This document shows positions 52,277 to 64,000 of a DNA stretch of 64,000 bases, one piece after another; position 1 is the stretch's first letter, and each line of letters opens with the position of its first letter. The notes under the pieces are model-generated. The model searched no databases. It was not told the DNA's origin and worked only from the letters and a program-made list of their open reading frames with translations. Origin of the DNA: Deinococcus sedimenti (lineage in GTDB: Bacteria > Deinococcota > Deinococci > Deinococcales > Deinococcaceae); assembly GCF_014648135.1 (NCBI RefSeq), contig NZ_BMQN01000001.1, forward strand, positions 248,001 through 312,000. The letters run 5' to 3'. A program made the translations under genes and the position numbers.

Positions 52277-53353
52277 TTGACTCAGTCATCCACGTCCACG
52301 TCCATGGCCGATCCGCCACCCTGGGTGCTGCGGCAACACCGCATGTTCACCTGGCTCGTGTGGCTGGGCGCGCTGGCGTGCGCCGCCGCCCTCGGCTCCC
52401 AGTACCCCAGACTGGATCCGCTCGACGTCTGGGCCCTGCCGGCCCTGGTCCTGACGCTGCTGGTGCTGCGCGTGATGCTCGGTCAGGCCACCGTGAGCAT
52501 CGGCACGGCCGTCCACGTGACCTTCATCAGCACCGCCACCTACGTGCTGCTGGCCCTGAACCACCAGTTCAGCGTGCTGACCGTGCAGTCCATGGCGCTC
52601 ATGGAAAACACCTACTGGTTCGCCGTGATCTACGTGGCCGCCTTCTTGGTGTACGAACCCCGCAAGGCCGTGGGCGCCGCCGGCGTGATCCTGGGGCTGG
52701 CCACGTTCATCTGCGTGCTGAACATGCTGCTGGTCGTGCCGCCCGCCGCCCGCCTGCAACTGCTCGGGCCGTGCGCGCAGTTCCTGCTCGTCGGGGCGGT
52801 CCTGACCCTGATCCAGGCGACGCTGGGCGTGCAGCGCACCCAGTTTCAGGCTGCTCGCGCCGCCGCGCTGACCGACCCCCTGACCGGACTGGCCAACCGC
52901 CGGGCCGCCGAGGAACGCCTGACCCGCCTGACCCAGAACGCCGAGACGTACACGCTGATCCTGTTCGACCTGGACCACTTCAAACGCGTGAACGACATGC
53001 ACGGGCACGCCATGGGCGACCTGGTGCTGCGCGGCGTCGCGGATGTCGCCCGCCGACACCTGCCGGAGGGCAGCCTGATGGCCCGCTGGGGCGGCGAGGA
53101 ATTTCTGCTGATCCTGCCCGAACAGCGGGACAAGCACCTGCGCCCCATGCTCGACCGCCTGCGCGCCGATCTGCGCCACCACCGCTACGGCACCGTGAAC
53201 GGCGTGACCGCCTGCTTCGGCGTGGCGACCGCCAGCCCGGCCGAGGACCCCACGGCGGTCGTGGAACGCGCCGATCTGGCCATGTACCGCGTGAAGCAGC
53301 AGGGCCGCAACGACGTGCACCTCGCCGACCTGCGCCGCACGCACGTCAGCTGA
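52277..53353 (+). CDS. Membrane-bound diguanylate cyclase (GGDEF)
   Basis: The 358-residue protein has about six N-terminal membrane helices (15-190) and a GGDEF domain. ALTDPLTGLANRRAAEERL starts the domain, LFDLDHFKRVNDMHGHAMGD holds the metal Asp, and RWGGEEFLLILPE is the active site. The inhibitory RxxD site five residues before GGEEF is absent, so product inhibition is unlikely. It makes cyclic di-GMP from GTP. TTG 52277 is the first start; ATG 52304 is an alternative. It is convergent with the marR gene. Confidence 0.93.
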   Translation: MTQSSTSTSMADPPPWVLRQHRMFTWLVWLGALACAAALGSQYPRLDPLDVWALPALVLTLLVLRVMLGQATVSIGTAVHVTFISTATYVLLALNHQFSVLTVQSMALMENTYWFAVIYVAAFLVYEPRKAVGAAGVILGLATFICVLNMLLVVPPAARLQLLGPCAQFLLVGAVLTLIQATLGVQRTQFQAARAAALTDPLTGLANRRAAEERLTRLTQNAETYTLILFDLDHFKRVNDMHGHAMGDLVLRGVADVARRHLPEGSLMARWGGEEFLLILPEQRDKHLRPMLDRLRADLRHHRYGTVNGVTACFGVATASPAEDPTAVVERADLAMYRVKQQGRNDVHLADLRRTHVS

Positions 53354-53383
53354 CCAGGAGCGGGTGTCGCGGCTCCGCGTCCG

Positions 53384-53914
53384 TCAGCTGGAACTGGAGG
53401 CGGGGCCCGGCCGGGCGCGGCGGCCACGGCGCTGCTCGGGATCCTGCGGGGCCGGGTCGCTGAGGGCCCGGCCCAGCTGACGGGTCAGGGCGCTCAGGTG
53501 CGCCAGATCCTCGGGGCTCATGGAACTGAACACCGCCCGGATGCCCTGCACGTGCCCGGGCAGCACCTGTTCGATCAGGGTGCGGCCCATGTCGGTCAGG
53601 GAGACCCGCATGACGCGGCGGTCCAGTTCATCCCGGTCGCGGCGGACCAGTCCGTCCCGTTCCAGATTGTCGATGACCATGGTCAGGTTCCCGCTGGAGC
53701 GCAGGATCTTGTCGGCCAGCTGCCGCTGACTCAGCGCCCCCAGGTGATAGATGGCTTCAAGCACGCCGAACTGGCTGATGGTGAGGTTGTAGTCGGAAAG
53801 ATGACGGTTGGCGTTCACCTCGACCGCGTGCGCGGCGCGCCACAACTTCACGTAGGCGTCCAGCGCAGCCCGGTCTTCCGGTGAACCAGCGTAACGATTC
53901 GGCATTCCCTTCAT
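53384..53914 (-). CDS. MarR-family transcriptional regulator
   Basis: The 176-residue protein has the MarR winged helix: LTISQFGVLEAIYHLGALSQRQLADKI near residue 48, then SSGNLTMVIDNLERDGLVRRDRDELDRRVMRVSLTDMG, with the DxRxxxV wing. An Arg/Pro/Ser-rich tail of about 25 residues follows. ATG 53914 and 53905 are both possible. A palindrome 30 bases upstream suggests self-control. Its ligand is unknown. Confidence 0.9.
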   Translation of the reverse strand: MKGMPNRYAGSPEDRAALDAYVKLWRAAHAVEVNANRHLSDYNLTISQFGVLEAIYHLGALSQRQLADKILRSSGNLTMVIDNLERDGLVRRDRDELDRRVMRVSLTDMGRTLIEQVLPGHVQGIRAVFSSMSPEDLAHLSALTRQLGRALSDPAPQDPEQRRGRRARPGPASSSS

Positions 53915-53943
53915 GGTCGGGGCGCGCCCGCATGAAGTCAAGC

Positions 53944-53957
53944 TGATCGGCCGGTCA
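53944..53957. promoter_or_regulatory. Palindromic operator upstream of marR
   Basis: TGATCGGCCGGTCA is palindromic except at one pair of positions and lies 30 bases before the marR start, close to a TTGACT -35-like element on the minus strand. It resembles the palindrome before the diguanylate cyclase gene. Confidence 0.5.
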
Positions 53958-54066
53958 GAGGCGACCGTACCTGACGCCTCCCCGGCCGGAAGCGATCAGG
54001 TCGGCTCCGATGCCCCGACCCGAGCGCCCGGTCGCCTTCCGGCCCGGCCACCTGAAGCGTCGGCCG

Positions 54067-55338
<1,272 letters not shown>

Positions 55339-55423
55339 GCGCCCAGCGTACCCGCCCCCAGCAGGGCAGGGCAGGGACGTGTCTACCCCTGAAGCGCACC
55401 GGAAGCGCGAGGGCCGGGGGTGT

Positions 55424-55429
55424 TACACT
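55424..55429 (+). promoter_or_regulatory. Extended -10 promoter of the NYN-queA operon
   Basis: TGTTACACT (TACACT at 55424-55429) gives a leader of about 95 bases before the NYN gene. Confidence 0.6.
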
Positions 55430-55528
55430 GCTCGCGCTGCGCCCGCCGGGTCAGCTTTTCCCTCACGCCCGCCCCTTTCCGATCCCACCCTTTTCCCGCC
55501 CAGCTTCCACCACAACAGGAGAATCCAC

Positions 55529-56083
55529 ATGCAATACGTCGTTCACCGCCCCCGCGTCGGGGTGTTCATTGACACGCAGAACCTCTACCACTCGGCCCGC
55601 GACCTGATGGAACGCACCGTGAACTTCGAGACGATCCTGAAGACCGCCACCGAGGGTCGCGAACTCGTGCACGCCATCAGTTACACCGTGGAACGCGAGA
55701 ACGAGGCCACCGCCCGCCCGTTCATCTACAAGCTGTCCACGCTGGGCTTCAAGGTGCGGCGCATGAACCTCACGCTGCATCACGTCACGGACGGCGGCAA
55801 GGCCATCTACGAGGGGAACTGGGACATGGGCATCGTGGCCGACATAGTGCGCCTGATGGACCACCTCGACATCGTGGTGCTCGGCAGCGGCGACGGAGAC
55901 TTCACCGACATCGTGGAGGTGCTGCAGGAGCGCGGCAAGCGCGTGGAGGTCATCGCGTTCCGGGAGCACACCGCGCAGAAACTCGTGGATGCCGCCGACC
56001 GCTTCACGCACCTGCCCGACATCGACGGCGGCCTGATGCCCGCCCGCCAGACCCGCGCCGCCACGCCCAAAACCGAGGAGTAA
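55529..56083 (+). CDS. NYN-domain (LabA/DUF88) protein
   Basis: The 184-residue protein has a PIN-like NYN fold with the acidic metal-site residues in VGVFIDTQNLYHSARDL (near residue 12), NWDMGIVADIVRLMD (near 98) and VLGSGDGDFTDIVEVLQERGK (near 115). NYN proteins are proposed RNases or RNA-processing factors. ATG 55529 has AGGAG upstream. It is followed after 6 bases by queA, so a role in tRNA or RNA processing is possible. Confidence 0.88.
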   Translation: MQYVVHRPRVGVFIDTQNLYHSARDLMERTVNFETILKTATEGRELVHAISYTVERENEATARPFIYKLSTLGFKVRRMNLTLHHVTDGGKAIYEGNWDMGIVADIVRLMDHLDIVVLGSGDGDFTDIVEVLQERGKRVEVIAFREHTAQKLVDAADRFTHLPDIDGGLMPARQTRAATPKTEE

Positions 56084-56089
56084 ACCCCG

Positions 56090-57208
56090 ATGACCGACGC
56101 CACGCCGCACGCCGGGGCGGACGCCGTCCTGCACCGCCTGAACTTCCACCTGCCCGAGGACCGCGTCGCGCAGACCGGCGCGGAACCCCGCGACGCCTCC
56201 CGCCTGATGATCGTGGGCGACGAGATTCAGCACCGGGTGTTCCGCGACCTGCCGGACGACCTGCGCGCGGGTGACCTGCTGGTGTTCAACCAGAGCAAGG
56301 TCATCCCCGCGCGCGTCATGGCCCGCAAACCCGTGGACGCCCACGGGCACGGCGGCGGCAGCGTGGAGGTCATGCTGCTGCGCGCCGAGGAACGCCCCGA
56401 ACTGGGCCGACACGTCTGGAGCGCGTACCTGAAACCCGCCCGCCGCGCCGGGAACGAACTGTGGCTGGGCGGCCTGGAACACGAGGGCGGGCACCGCGCC
56501 CAGGTCGTCGGGGAACTGGAGGACGGCGCGCGCCTGCTGCGCTTCGACCACGACATCCTGCCGCACCTGGACGACATCGGCCGCCTGCCCCTCCCGCCGT
56601 ACATCGACGCGGGCGACAGTGACGAGACGTGGCGCGACCGCTACCAGACCGTGTACGCCCGCGAGCCCGGCAGCGTCGCCGCGCCCACCGCCGGACTGCA
56701 CTTCACGCCCGAACTCCTGGCCCGGCTGGCCGGACTGGGCGTGCAGACCGCGCACGTCACCCTGCACGTCGGCGCCGGCACCTTCCGGCCCATCAGTGGC
56801 AGCGTCGCCGACCACGTCATGCACGCCGAACGCTGGCACGTCACCCCCGAGACCGCGCAGGCCATCAACGCCGCCCGCGCCGAGGGCCGCCGCGTCATTG
56901 CGGTCGGCACCACTACCGTCCGCACGCTGGAAAGCGCCTGGGACGGCACGCAGGTCCAGCCCGGCGAGGGCGACACGCAGATCTTCATCACGCCCGGCCG
57001 TCCCGTCAACGTCCCGGACCTGCTGATCACGAACCTGCACCTGCCGGGCAGCACCCTCCTCCTGCTGGTCGCCGCGTTCGCCGGGGAGGACCGCATCCGC
57101 GCCGCGTACGACGCCGCCCTGAACGGCGACTACCGCTTCTACTCGCTGGGCGACGCGATGCTCCTGACCAACGTGCGCGGCGCGCGATCCGAGGTCACTG
57201 GGGAGTAG
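56090..57208 (+). CDS. queA: tRNA preQ1(34) S-adenosylmethionine ribosyltransferase-isomerase
   Basis: QueA transfers and rearranges the ribosyl part of AdoMet onto preQ1 in tRNA, making epoxyqueuosine. The 372-residue protein has DLLVFNQSKVIPARVMARK near residue 63, RLPLPPYI near 165, YARxPGSVAAPTAGLHFTPELL near 190, HVTLHVGAGTFRPI near 222 and TNLHLPGSTLLLLVAAFAG near 325, all standard. It ends in a G-rich repeat that is mirrored at the end of the facing GNAT gene. Confidence 0.96.
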   Translation: MTDATPHAGADAVLHRLNFHLPEDRVAQTGAEPRDASRLMIVGDEIQHRVFRDLPDDLRAGDLLVFNQSKVIPARVMARKPVDAHGHGGGSVEVMLLRAEERPELGRHVWSAYLKPARRAGNELWLGGLEHEGGHRAQVVGELEDGARLLRFDHDILPHLDDIGRLPLPPYIDAGDSDETWRDRYQTVYAREPGSVAAPTAGLHFTPELLARLAGLGVQTAHVTLHVGAGTFRPISGSVADHVMHAERWHVTPETAQAINAARAEGRRVIAVGTTTVRTLESAWDGTQVQPGEGDTQIFITPGRPVNVPDLLITNLHLPGSTLLLLVAAFAGEDRIRAAYDAALNGDYRFYSLGDAMLLTNVRGARSEVTGE

Positions 57209-57295
57209 GGAGTGGGAACACATGAAGGTGGGCGCGTCACGGCGACGCGCCCACCTTCCTTTTCCACTGCCTACTGCCCACTCCCCACTTCCCGC
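57196..57295. terminator. Bidirectional terminator with flanking G-rich inverted arms
   Basis: AAGGTGGGCGCGTC (57225-57238) pairs perfectly with GACGCGCCCACCTT (57244-57257). TTTT follows on the plus strand, ending queA. On each side lie GGGGAGTAGGGAGTGGG (57201 on) and, on the minus strand, GTGGGGAGTGGGCAGTAGG (57287 on). They encode the last residues of QueA and of the GNAT protein. Confidence 0.75.
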
Positions 57296-58233
57296 GTCAG
57301 CGTGATCGTTGCCGCCTCGCGCTGGAAGCCCAGGCGTTCGTTGATGGCGAGCATGGGGCGGTTGATGACGTGGTTCCCGGTGCGGGAGTGCGTGAAGCCC
57401 CGTGTCAGGGCGGCGCGGGCGGCGGCGAGTTTCAGGGCGAGGCCCAGGCCGTGTCCGCGCCACCCGGCGCGGACGCCGGTCAGGCCGTTGTGGACGAAGC
57501 CGGGGCGCGTGGCGATGGGTTGCGACAGCTGACTGGTCCCCACCCACGTGCCGTCCGGCGCGAGGGCGATCATGATGCCGCTCGTGTCGGGCAGCAGGGT
57601 GGGCATGCGCTCCAGCCACACCTCGAACGGCCAGACCTGCACGGGGCGGGCGCTGGGCACGTCGGTCAGCAGCGCGTGGATCAGCTCGTAGTGTTCGCGC
57701 TGGTGCGCTTCCCAGCCGCCCAGGTCGCTCAGGGGGACGATCCGCACGCCGCTCGCGCGGGCGCGGGCCTCGTCGGCGGCGAACGCGCCGAAGTCCAAGC
57801 TGCGCAGGTCGAGGGTGCTGAGCCACATGCGGTCCGCCTCCTGCCAGCCGCGCGCCCGCAGGAAGTCATGCTCCCACCAGTCCTCGCGGACGCGGGTCAC
57901 GGCGGTCGTCGCGCCCGCTGCGCGCAGCACACCCAGCCCAGCGTCCAGCAGCGCGTCGGCCAGAGGTCCCCCCGCCTCCTGCGGGTGGAGGGTCAGGGTC
58001 AGGTCTAGCCAGCCGTCGTGCGCGTCCATGCGCGGCACGCCCGTCGTCACGGCCCCCCTCGCCTCGCCGTGTTCGAACGCGGCCTGCTGGGTGTGGTGCT
58101 CATCCGGGCGGCGCGTGGCAGCCAGGCGGGTCAGGTCGTCCACGCTGACGGGGCTGTCCGGGTGGGCCAGGGAACGCAGCGCGGCCAGATCGGCGTCCGC
58201 GATGGGGGTCAGGTGGGGGAGGGTCGCGTCCAT
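57271..58233 (-). CDS. Tandem GNAT acetyltransferase
   Basis: The 320-residue protein appears to have two GNAT modules. The second is clear: [19 protein letters not shown] near residue 220, then the acetyl-CoA site [20 protein letters not shown] near 252 and [20 protein letters not shown] near 287. The first half (about 5-150) has weaker signals. Members of this group acetylate small amines. On the minus strand TGTAAT lies 5 bases before the ATG. The C-terminal EVGSGQ is encoded by the G-rich repeat. Confidence 0.85.
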   Translation of the reverse strand: MDATLPHLTPIADADLAALRSLAHPDSPVSVDDLTRLAATRRPDEHHTQQAAFEHGEARGAVTTGVPRMDAHDGWLDLTLTLHPQEAGGPLADALLDAGLGVLRAAGATTAVTRVREDWWEHDFLRARGWQEADRMWLSTLDLRSLDFGAFAADEARARASGVRIVPLSDLGGWEAHQREHYELIHALLTDVPSARPVQVWPFEVWLERMPTLLPDTSGIMIALAPDGTWVGTSQLSQPIATRPGFVHNGLTGVRAGWRGHGLGLALKLAAARAALTRGFTHSRTGNHVINRPMLAINERLGFQREAATITLTREVGSGQ

Positions 58234-58316
58234 GCACGATTACAGCACGGGGTTTCCACCCGCCGGGCACGTCAAATGGCTTACGGTGCGCTCAGCCGCC
58301 CTGTCTATACTCCGGG

Positions 58317-60371
58317 GTGATGACTGCAACCCAACCCGAGGCGACCGGCGTCAGCAACCCCCTGCTGAACGTCGGGTTCCGCATTCCCTTCGACCGTATC
58401 CGCCCCGAGCACGCCGAGGGTGCCGTGGACACCCTGCTGGCGCAGACGCAGGCGAAACTCGAGGCGCTGGCCAGCAGCGGCGAGCGGAATTTTGCGAACT
58501 TTATGGCGGACCTGGACACGCTGACCGAACAGCTGGATACCGTGAACACCATCGTGCACCACCTCGACGGCGTGATCAGCAGCCCCGAATGGCACGCCGC
58601 GAAGATGGCGATCCTGCCCAAGGCCAGCGAGTTCTACACGAAACTCAGCCTGCACCCCGGCCTGTGGGCGGCGCTGAAGGCGTTCGCCGAGACGCCCGAG
58701 GCCGCCGCGCTCGACCCGGTGCGCGCCCGGCACCTGAAACTCACCATCGACGGGTTCCGCCGCGAGGGCGCCGACCTGGAAGGGGCGGACAAGGAACGCC
58801 TGCTGGCGCTGAACACCCGCCTCGCCGAGGTGACCAGCGAGTTCAGCAAGAACGTCCTCGACGAGATCGCCGCGTTCGAGATGTACGTCCCCACCGAACG
58901 CCTGGCGGGCGTGCCGCAGCGCGTGCAGGACGCCACCCGCCGCGACGCGGAGGCCAAGGGGAAAGACGGCCACCGCCTGACCCTGCACGCCCCGGTGCTG
59001 CTCCCGGTCCTCACGTACGCCGAGGACCGCGAGGTGCGCCGCGACCTGTGGCTCGCCAACAGCCGCACCGGACAGCAGGAGGGCCGCGACAACCGCCCCC
59101 TGATCCGCGAGATCCTCAAGCTCCGCCGCGAGAAGGCTCAGCTGCTCGGATTCAAGGACTTCGCGGACTACGTCCTGCAGGACCGCATGGCGGGCAGCGG
59201 CGCGCGCGCCCTGGCCTTCGAACGCGACCTGGACGCCCGCACCCGCCCCGCCTACGAACGCGAGAACGAGGAACTCCGCGCCTTCCACCGCGAGCAGGTC
59301 GGCGCCGACGCACCTGAACTGGAAGCCTGGGACGTCACGTACTGGGCCGAGAAGCAGCGGCAGGTCAAGTACGACTTCGACGAGGAAGCCCTGCGCCCCT
59401 ACTTCCCCATGGACGGCGTCCTGGCGGGCCTGTTCGAGATCACCCGTCACGTGTTCGGCATCACCGTCGCCGAGAGCGAGGCCCCCGGCTGGCACCCCGA
59501 AGTGCGCTACTACACCATCCACGACGAGACGGGCACGCACATCGCGAGCTTCTACACCGACTGGTTCCCCCGCGACAGCAAACGCGGCGGCGCCTGGATG
59601 AACGCCTTCATCACCGGCGGCCCCCGCGAGCACGGCGTCGAACCGCACCTGGGCCTGATGTGCGGCAACATGACCCCCCCCGACGGCGACACGCCCGCCC
59701 TGCTGTCCATCCGTGAAGTCGAGACCGTCTTCCACGAGTTCGGGCACCTGCTGCACCACGCCCTGAGCCGCGTCGAGGTGCGCAGCCTGAGCGGCACCAG
59801 CGTCCCGTGGGACTTCGTGGAACTCCCCAGCCAGATCATGGAGAACTGGGTCATGGAACGCGGCGCGCTCGACCTGTTCGCCCGCCACTACCAGACCGGC
59901 GAGACCATCCCCCAGGACCTGTTTGACCGCATGGTCGCCGCGCGCAACTACCGCGCCGCGAACGCCGCCATGCGCCAGTACTCCTTCGGTCTGACCGACC
60001 TGAGCCTGCACGTCGAATTCGACCCGGACAGCGACACCGACCATGTCGCCTACGCCCGCGACCTCATGGCGACCTTCCAGCCCACCCCGCTGCCCGACCA
60101 CTACGCGCAGATCGCCGCGTTCAACCACCTGTTCAGCAGCCCCGTCGGCTACGGCGCCGGGTACTACAGCTACAAGTGGGCCGAGGTCCTCGACGCCGAC
60201 GCGTTCAGCCGCTTCGCGCAGGAAGGCATCTTCAACCGCGACACGGGCCGCGCCTTCGTGGACAGCGTCCTGAGCCGCGGCAACAGCGCCGACCCCGCCG
60301 AGCTGTACCGCGAGTTCATGGGCCGCGATCCCGACGCGGACGCTCTGCTGCGCCGCAGCGGACTCCTCTAA
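58317..60371 (+). CDS. M3-family oligopeptidase (oligopeptidase A/Dcp type)
   Basis: This cytoplasmic zinc peptidase cleaves short peptides. The 684-residue protein has [16 protein letters not shown] near residue 470 (HExxH, with the third ligand Glu downstream in PSQIMENW), and [16 protein letters not shown] near 615, typical of the subfamily. TATACT (58306-58311) is followed by GTG 58317 after 5 bases and ATG 58320 after 8; either may be the first codon of a leaderless message. Confidence 0.95.
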   Translation: MMTATQPEATGVSNPLLNVGFRIPFDRIRPEHAEGAVDTLLAQTQAKLEALASSGERNFANFMADLDTLTEQLDTVNTIVHHLDGVISSPEWHAAKMAILPKASEFYTKLSLHPGLWAALKAFAETPEAAALDPVRARHLKLTIDGFRREGADLEGADKERLLALNTRLAEVTSEFSKNVLDEIAAFEMYVPTERLAGVPQRVQDATRRDAEAKGKDGHRLTLHAPVLLPVLTYAEDREVRRDLWLANSRTGQQEGRDNRPLIREILKLRREKAQLLGFKDFADYVLQDRMAGSGARALAFERDLDARTRPAYERENEELRAFHREQVGADAPELEAWDVTYWAEKQRQVKYDFDEEALRPYFPMDGVLAGLFEITRHVFGITVAESEAPGWHPEVRYYTIHDETGTHIASFYTDWFPRDSKRGGAWMNAFITGGPREHGVEPHLGLMCGNMTPPDGDTPALLSIREVETVFHEFGHLLHHALSRVEVRSLSGTSVPWDFVELPSQIMENWVMERGALDLFARHYQTGETIPQDLFDRMVAARNYRAANAAMRQYSFGLTDLSLHVEFDPDSDTDHVAYARDLMATFQPTPLPDHYAQIAAFNHLFSSPVGYGAGYYSYKWAEVLDADAFSRFAQEGIFNRDTGRAFVDSVLSRGNSADPAELYREFMGRDPDADALLRRSGLL

Positions 60372-60511
60372 CCACACCGCCTCCTTCCGGGGTCTAGGCA
60401 CACGAGGCCTGGACCTCATCCTTTTTGCGGTTGACCCCGTGCGGGGACATGAGAGGGAATGCCGATTTTCCCATCTCCTTCATCTGCCATTCAGGTTAAG
60501 ATCGGTTCACG

Positions 60512-61009
60512 ATGCTCATGCAGACCGCCCAGCGCACGCTGGGAGCCCTGGCGGCCCTTGTGGCCCTCGGACTCCCCGCCACGGCCCAGTCCACCGCCGA
60601 GCAGCAGCTGATCAAACAGCTGAACCAGGTGCGCGCCCAGGGCGTCACCTGCCCCGGCAGCGGCACCCGACCCGTCGCCGGCGGTCTCACGTTCACCCCG
60701 GCCCTCTCCGCCGCCGCGCGCATGCAGGCCGGGTACATGAGCGCCACCGGCCGCATCACCCACACCGGCGCGAACGGTAGCACCCCCCGCGTCCGCGCCG
60801 CCAGCACCGGCGTGAACGCCGTCAGCGTCACCGAGATCGTCTTCATGGGCGGCAGCCAGAACCCGGAAAGCGCGATCCGCTGGTGGCTGCAAAGCCCCGT
60901 GCACTGCTTCTGGATGAACGAACGCCGCTACACCCACGTCGGCGCCGCCGTCGTCCAGGGCTCCCGCGGCACCGCCTACGTCATGGTCCTCAGCAGCCAA
61001 CCCCGGTAA
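60512..61009 (+). CDS. Secreted CAP/SCP-domain protein
   Basis: The 165-residue protein has a signal peptide ([18 protein letters not shown]). The CAP fold is shown by [40 protein letters not shown] and [30 protein letters not shown]. The conserved His/Glu residues of CAP are present in part. It has two cysteines that may pair. Its role outside the cell is unknown. TAAGAT (60497-60502) is a -10 box 9 bases before ATG 60512. Confidence 0.88.
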   Translation: MLMQTAQRTLGALAALVALGLPATAQSTAEQQLIKQLNQVRAQGVTCPGSGTRPVAGGLTFTPALSAAARMQAGYMSATGRITHTGANGSTPRVRAASTGVNAVSVTEIVFMGGSQNPESAIRWWLQSPVHCFWMNERRYTHVGAAVVQGSRGTAYVMVLSSQPR

Positions 61010-61022
61010 GGGTTGAAAGGTG

Positions 61023-61059
61023 ATGGAGGACGGTTGATGGAACCGTCCTCCATTTTCTT
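61023..61059 (+). terminator. Terminator after the CAP gene
   Basis: ATGGAGGACGGTT (61023-61035) pairs perfectly with AACCGTCCTCCAT (61041-61053), and TTTCTT follows. It is a strong Rho-independent terminator and may also serve the facing SDR gene. Confidence 0.9.
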
Positions 61060-61084
61060 GCTCTGAGATATCCCCGTTCTGCCG

Positions 61085-61861
<777 letters not shown>

Positions 61862-61916
61862 GCGCGGAGTGTAGGCCGCAGGCGTCACGCAGCGGTTACG
61901 CCCGACAGAGTTCGCG

Positions 61917-64000
61917 TCAGGCTCGCGCGCCGGACAGCGCCTGCCACAGCGCCTGCGTCTCCGGCAGGGGCCGTAGCCCCAGGTCCGCCAGGGCCGACGA
62001 CAGCGCCGCGTACACCCGACCCGCCGCCGCGCCACGCCCCAGCGCGTGCTGAGCGCGCATCAGCGCCCGCGCCGCCGGTTCATGCGCCGGGTCGAGGCTC
62101 AGGGCGCGCCCGGCCGCCTGTGCCGCCCGGTCCGGGCGGGCCACCGCGAGGGCCACATCGGCTTCAGCCGCCAGAGCTTCGGGGAGCGCCGCCGCGTACC
62201 GCTCGGCCTCACGGGCCACGTCGTCCAGGTCCACGTCTGCCAGGGTGGGCGGGAGCTCCAGCAGGGCCTCCAGGCGGCCCGGCGTGCCCGCCGCCTGCCC
62301 CATCCGCGCCCAGGCGGCCGCCAGATCGACGTGCAGGTCCGCGCCGGGCCGCAGGCGAAGCCAGTCCCCGCGTTCCAGGAACACGCCGCTGCGTGCGCCC
62401 TCCTCCAGCACCTGCCCCAGCGCGTGCAGCGTCACGCGGAAGTTCCGCTCGCCCACGCCAGGGTCGGCGTCGGGGAACAGCGCCTCCTGCGCCGCCTCGC
62501 GCGGCAGGCCCGCCGGGTGCACGGCCAGCAGGGCCAGGAGGTCGCGGGCCTTCGCGCGGCCCCACTCGCGCACCCGTCCGTCCTCGCGCAGGACCGCCAC
62601 GCGGCCCAGCACCTGCACCTGCACCTCGAACCCCGGCGTGTCCGCCGGGTCCGGCACCGCCGCGTACCCCAGCTCGCGGGCCGCCGCCGCCAGCGCGCCG
62701 CGCGCACCCGGCTGCGCCTCGGCCAGGCGGGCCAGCAGCGCCGCGCGGCCCGCGCGGGACGCGACCGGCGCGAACAGGGACGGGCGGCCCAGCAGGAACG
62801 GGTACGCCGCCACCGCGTGCGCCGCCGCCCCGGCATGCCCCGCGTCCAGTGCGAACAGGGCCAGCGCCGCCGCCGCCTGCCCGAAGGCGTCCCCGCACGC
62901 GCCGAACAGCGCCGCCGCCTGCCGCAGCCCGTCCGGTGCCTGAGCCGCGAGCGGACCCTGCGCCAGCCCCAGCGCGGCCGTCAGGACCAGCAGGCCCTCC
63001 ATGTAGCGGTCCCCGCCGGTCTGCCCCCGCGCCTCGGCCGTCAGGGCCTGCGCGCGCGGGCCGTCCCCCGCGCGGCCCGCCAGCGCCGCCAGTCCCATCA
63101 GGGGTTCCACCTGCAGGCGGCCCGCCACGTGCTGTGCCTGCCGCAGCGCCGCCTCGTAACTCTCACGGGCCGCCGCGAAGTCCCCCGCCGCCTGCTGCGC
63201 GTGCCCCAGCCGCGCCAGGGCCAGCGCCTGCACGAACGGACTCTCCAGCCGCTCACCCTCGGACAGGCCCCGCCGCGCGCAGGTCCCGGCTGCGTGCACC
63301 TCGCCCCGCGCCGCGTGCAGGAAACTGGCCAGCAGCAGCCCCTCGCGGTGATTCTGCGCGGCCCGCGCGCCGCCCGTCTCGCCGTCCGCCAGGGCCAGCG
63401 CCCGCGACAGCGCCGCGTCCAGATCCCCCGACCTCAGCGCGTAGCGCGCCCCGCCGCGCAACTCGGGTTCCAGCGCCACCGCCTCCGCCAGCTGTCCGGC
63501 GTTCAGTAGATTCTCGGCCCGCAGGCGACGCACCTCGCCCTGCCGGTCCCCGCCGATCAGCGCCGTCGCCTCGTCCAGCGGCGCCCAGGCGTGCGCGGGC
63601 TGCACGGTGTCCAGCGCGAGGCGAACCTCGCCCAGCGCGCGGTCCAGCGGCCCCGCCAGCGCGTACTCCGCGCGGGCCTCGTCGTAGCGGCTCGCCAGCC
63701 GCAGGGCGTCCCCGGCCAGCGCGTGCAGCGCCGGAGTCCACACCGCGCGCGGCAGGCGCGACAGGCTGCGGTCCACCAGCGTCACCCGCCCCTGCGCCAG
63801 CCATGCGCCACCCCGCCCGGCCAGCAGCGTCGCCGCGCGCGCCGCGTTCCCGGCCAGCAGATGCGCCGCCAGCGCCCGCCGCAGCCGCCCCGTCCGCTCG
63901 AAGAACGCCGCGCCGCGCGCCGCCACCGCCCGCGCCTCCTCCGGCGGCAGCAGCCCCCGCAGGTGCGCGCGCAGCAGCGGATGCGCCCGGTACGTGTCCT
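61917..64000 (-). CDS. MalT-like TPR regulator with C-terminal BTAD/winged-helix region (N-terminus outside window)
   Basis: At least 694 residues are visible; the frame is open to base 64000, where it reads [15 protein letters not shown], a block seen after the ATPase of MalT/LuxR-type regulators. A long TPR superhelix follows. Near the C-terminus [30 protein letters not shown] is a winged-helix DNA-binding domain. [27 protein letters not shown] and the final helices form a BTAD (SARP-type) domain. The arrangement is that of large activators; the STAND ATPase part and any sensor lie beyond the window. Confidence 0.85.
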   Translation of the reverse strand, partial: DTYRAHPLLRAHLRGLLPPEEARAVAARGAAFFERTGRLRRALAAHLLAGNAARAATLLAGRGGAWLAQGRVTLVDRSLSRLPRAVWTPALHALAGDALRLASRYDEARAEYALAGPLDRALGEVRLALDTVQPAHAWAPLDEATALIGGDRQGEVRRLRAENLLNAGQLAEAVALEPELRGGARYALRSGDLDAALSRALALADGETGGARAAQNHREGLLLASFLHAARGEVHAAGTCARRGLSEGERLESPFVQALALARLGHAQQAAGDFAAARESYEAALRQAQHVAGRLQVEPLMGLAALAGRAGDGPRAQALTAEARGQTGGDRYMEGLLVLTAALGLAQGPLAAQAPDGLRQAAALFGACGDAFGQAAAALALFALDAGHAGAAAHAVAAYPFLLGRPSLFAPVASRAGRAALLARLAEAQPGARGALAAAARELGYAAVPDPADTPGFEVQVQVLGRVAVLREDGRVREWGRAKARDLLALLAVHPAGLPREAAQEALFPDADPGVGERNFRVTLHALGQVLEEGARSGVFLERGDWLRLRPGADLHVDLAAAWARMGQAAGTPGRLEALLELPPTLADVDLDDVAREAERYAAALPEALAAEADVALAVARPDRAAQAAGRALSLDPAHEPAARALMRAQHALGRGAAAGRVYAALSSALADLGLRPLPETQALWQALSGARA

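Noticed and set aside
55463..57826. 787-codon minus-strand frame opposite the NYN and queA genes
   Set aside because: It crosses two well-supported genes in antisense and contains no domain.

Overview
The window is a high-GC bacterial chromosome segment, almost certainly from a Deinococcus species. The evidence is the deinococcal-type DivIVA, a BamA/Omp85 outer-membrane protein in a cell with few other Gram-negative envelope genes here, a full System I cytochrome c maturation set, DUF4384 and DUF4388 proteins, and many genes that start 6-8 bases after a TANNNT -10 box (leaderless transcripts, a known deinococcal habit). I see no rRNA, tRNA, CRISPR array or insertion sequence.

Layout. 1-6.2 kb: methylmalonyl-CoA mutase (reading out of the window) with a PaaR-like operator, then rpe, a ComB-type phosphatase, a DUF4034 protein and carboxynorspermidine decarboxylase. 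6.5-10.5 kb: secreted and membrane proteins of unknown role and a small HTH protein. 10.4-14.1 kb: a tightly overlapped operon yggS-divIVA-cytochrome P450-phosphotransferase. 14.4-20.5 kb: bamA, rqcH, panD and an HD-GYP protein. 20.6-22 kb: dispersed repeats and a PfkB sugar kinase. 22-31.6 kb: the ccm cluster in two minus-strand operons (ccdA-ccmA-ccmB and ccmC-D-E-F-G-H-ccmI/cytochrome c-Rieske-GNAT), split by a plus-strand lipoprotein gene. 31.6-35.5 kb: an AT-richer orphan, a thioredoxin-fold protein, a class A penicillin-binding protein and a response regulator.

35.5-43.1 kb is the accessory part: a 1240-residue polymorphic toxin with a C-terminal HNH/Endo VII-like (AHH-type) nuclease domain, followed by an Imm11-like gene, a probable stand-alone toxin module with its partner, a broken Imm11-like copy and an Imm49 gene. 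Direct copies of a short structured repeat lie at both ends and once inside. The same repeat lies inverted at 20.6-20.9 kb. Its hairpin is kept although the stem sequence differs between copies.

43.2-64 kb returns to core genes: valS and a Nudix gene behind a T-box leader, several unknown proteins, an ADP-ribosylglycohydrolase/nucleotidyltransferase pair, rpmE, tdk, a diguanylate cyclase convergent with a MarR regulator (both with similar palindromes upstream), an aspartate aminotransferase, a NYN-domain protein, queA, a tandem GNAT, an M3 peptidase, a secreted CAP protein, a 3-hydroxybutyrate-dehydrogenase-like SDR, and a BTAD/MalT-like regulator that runs off the right edge.
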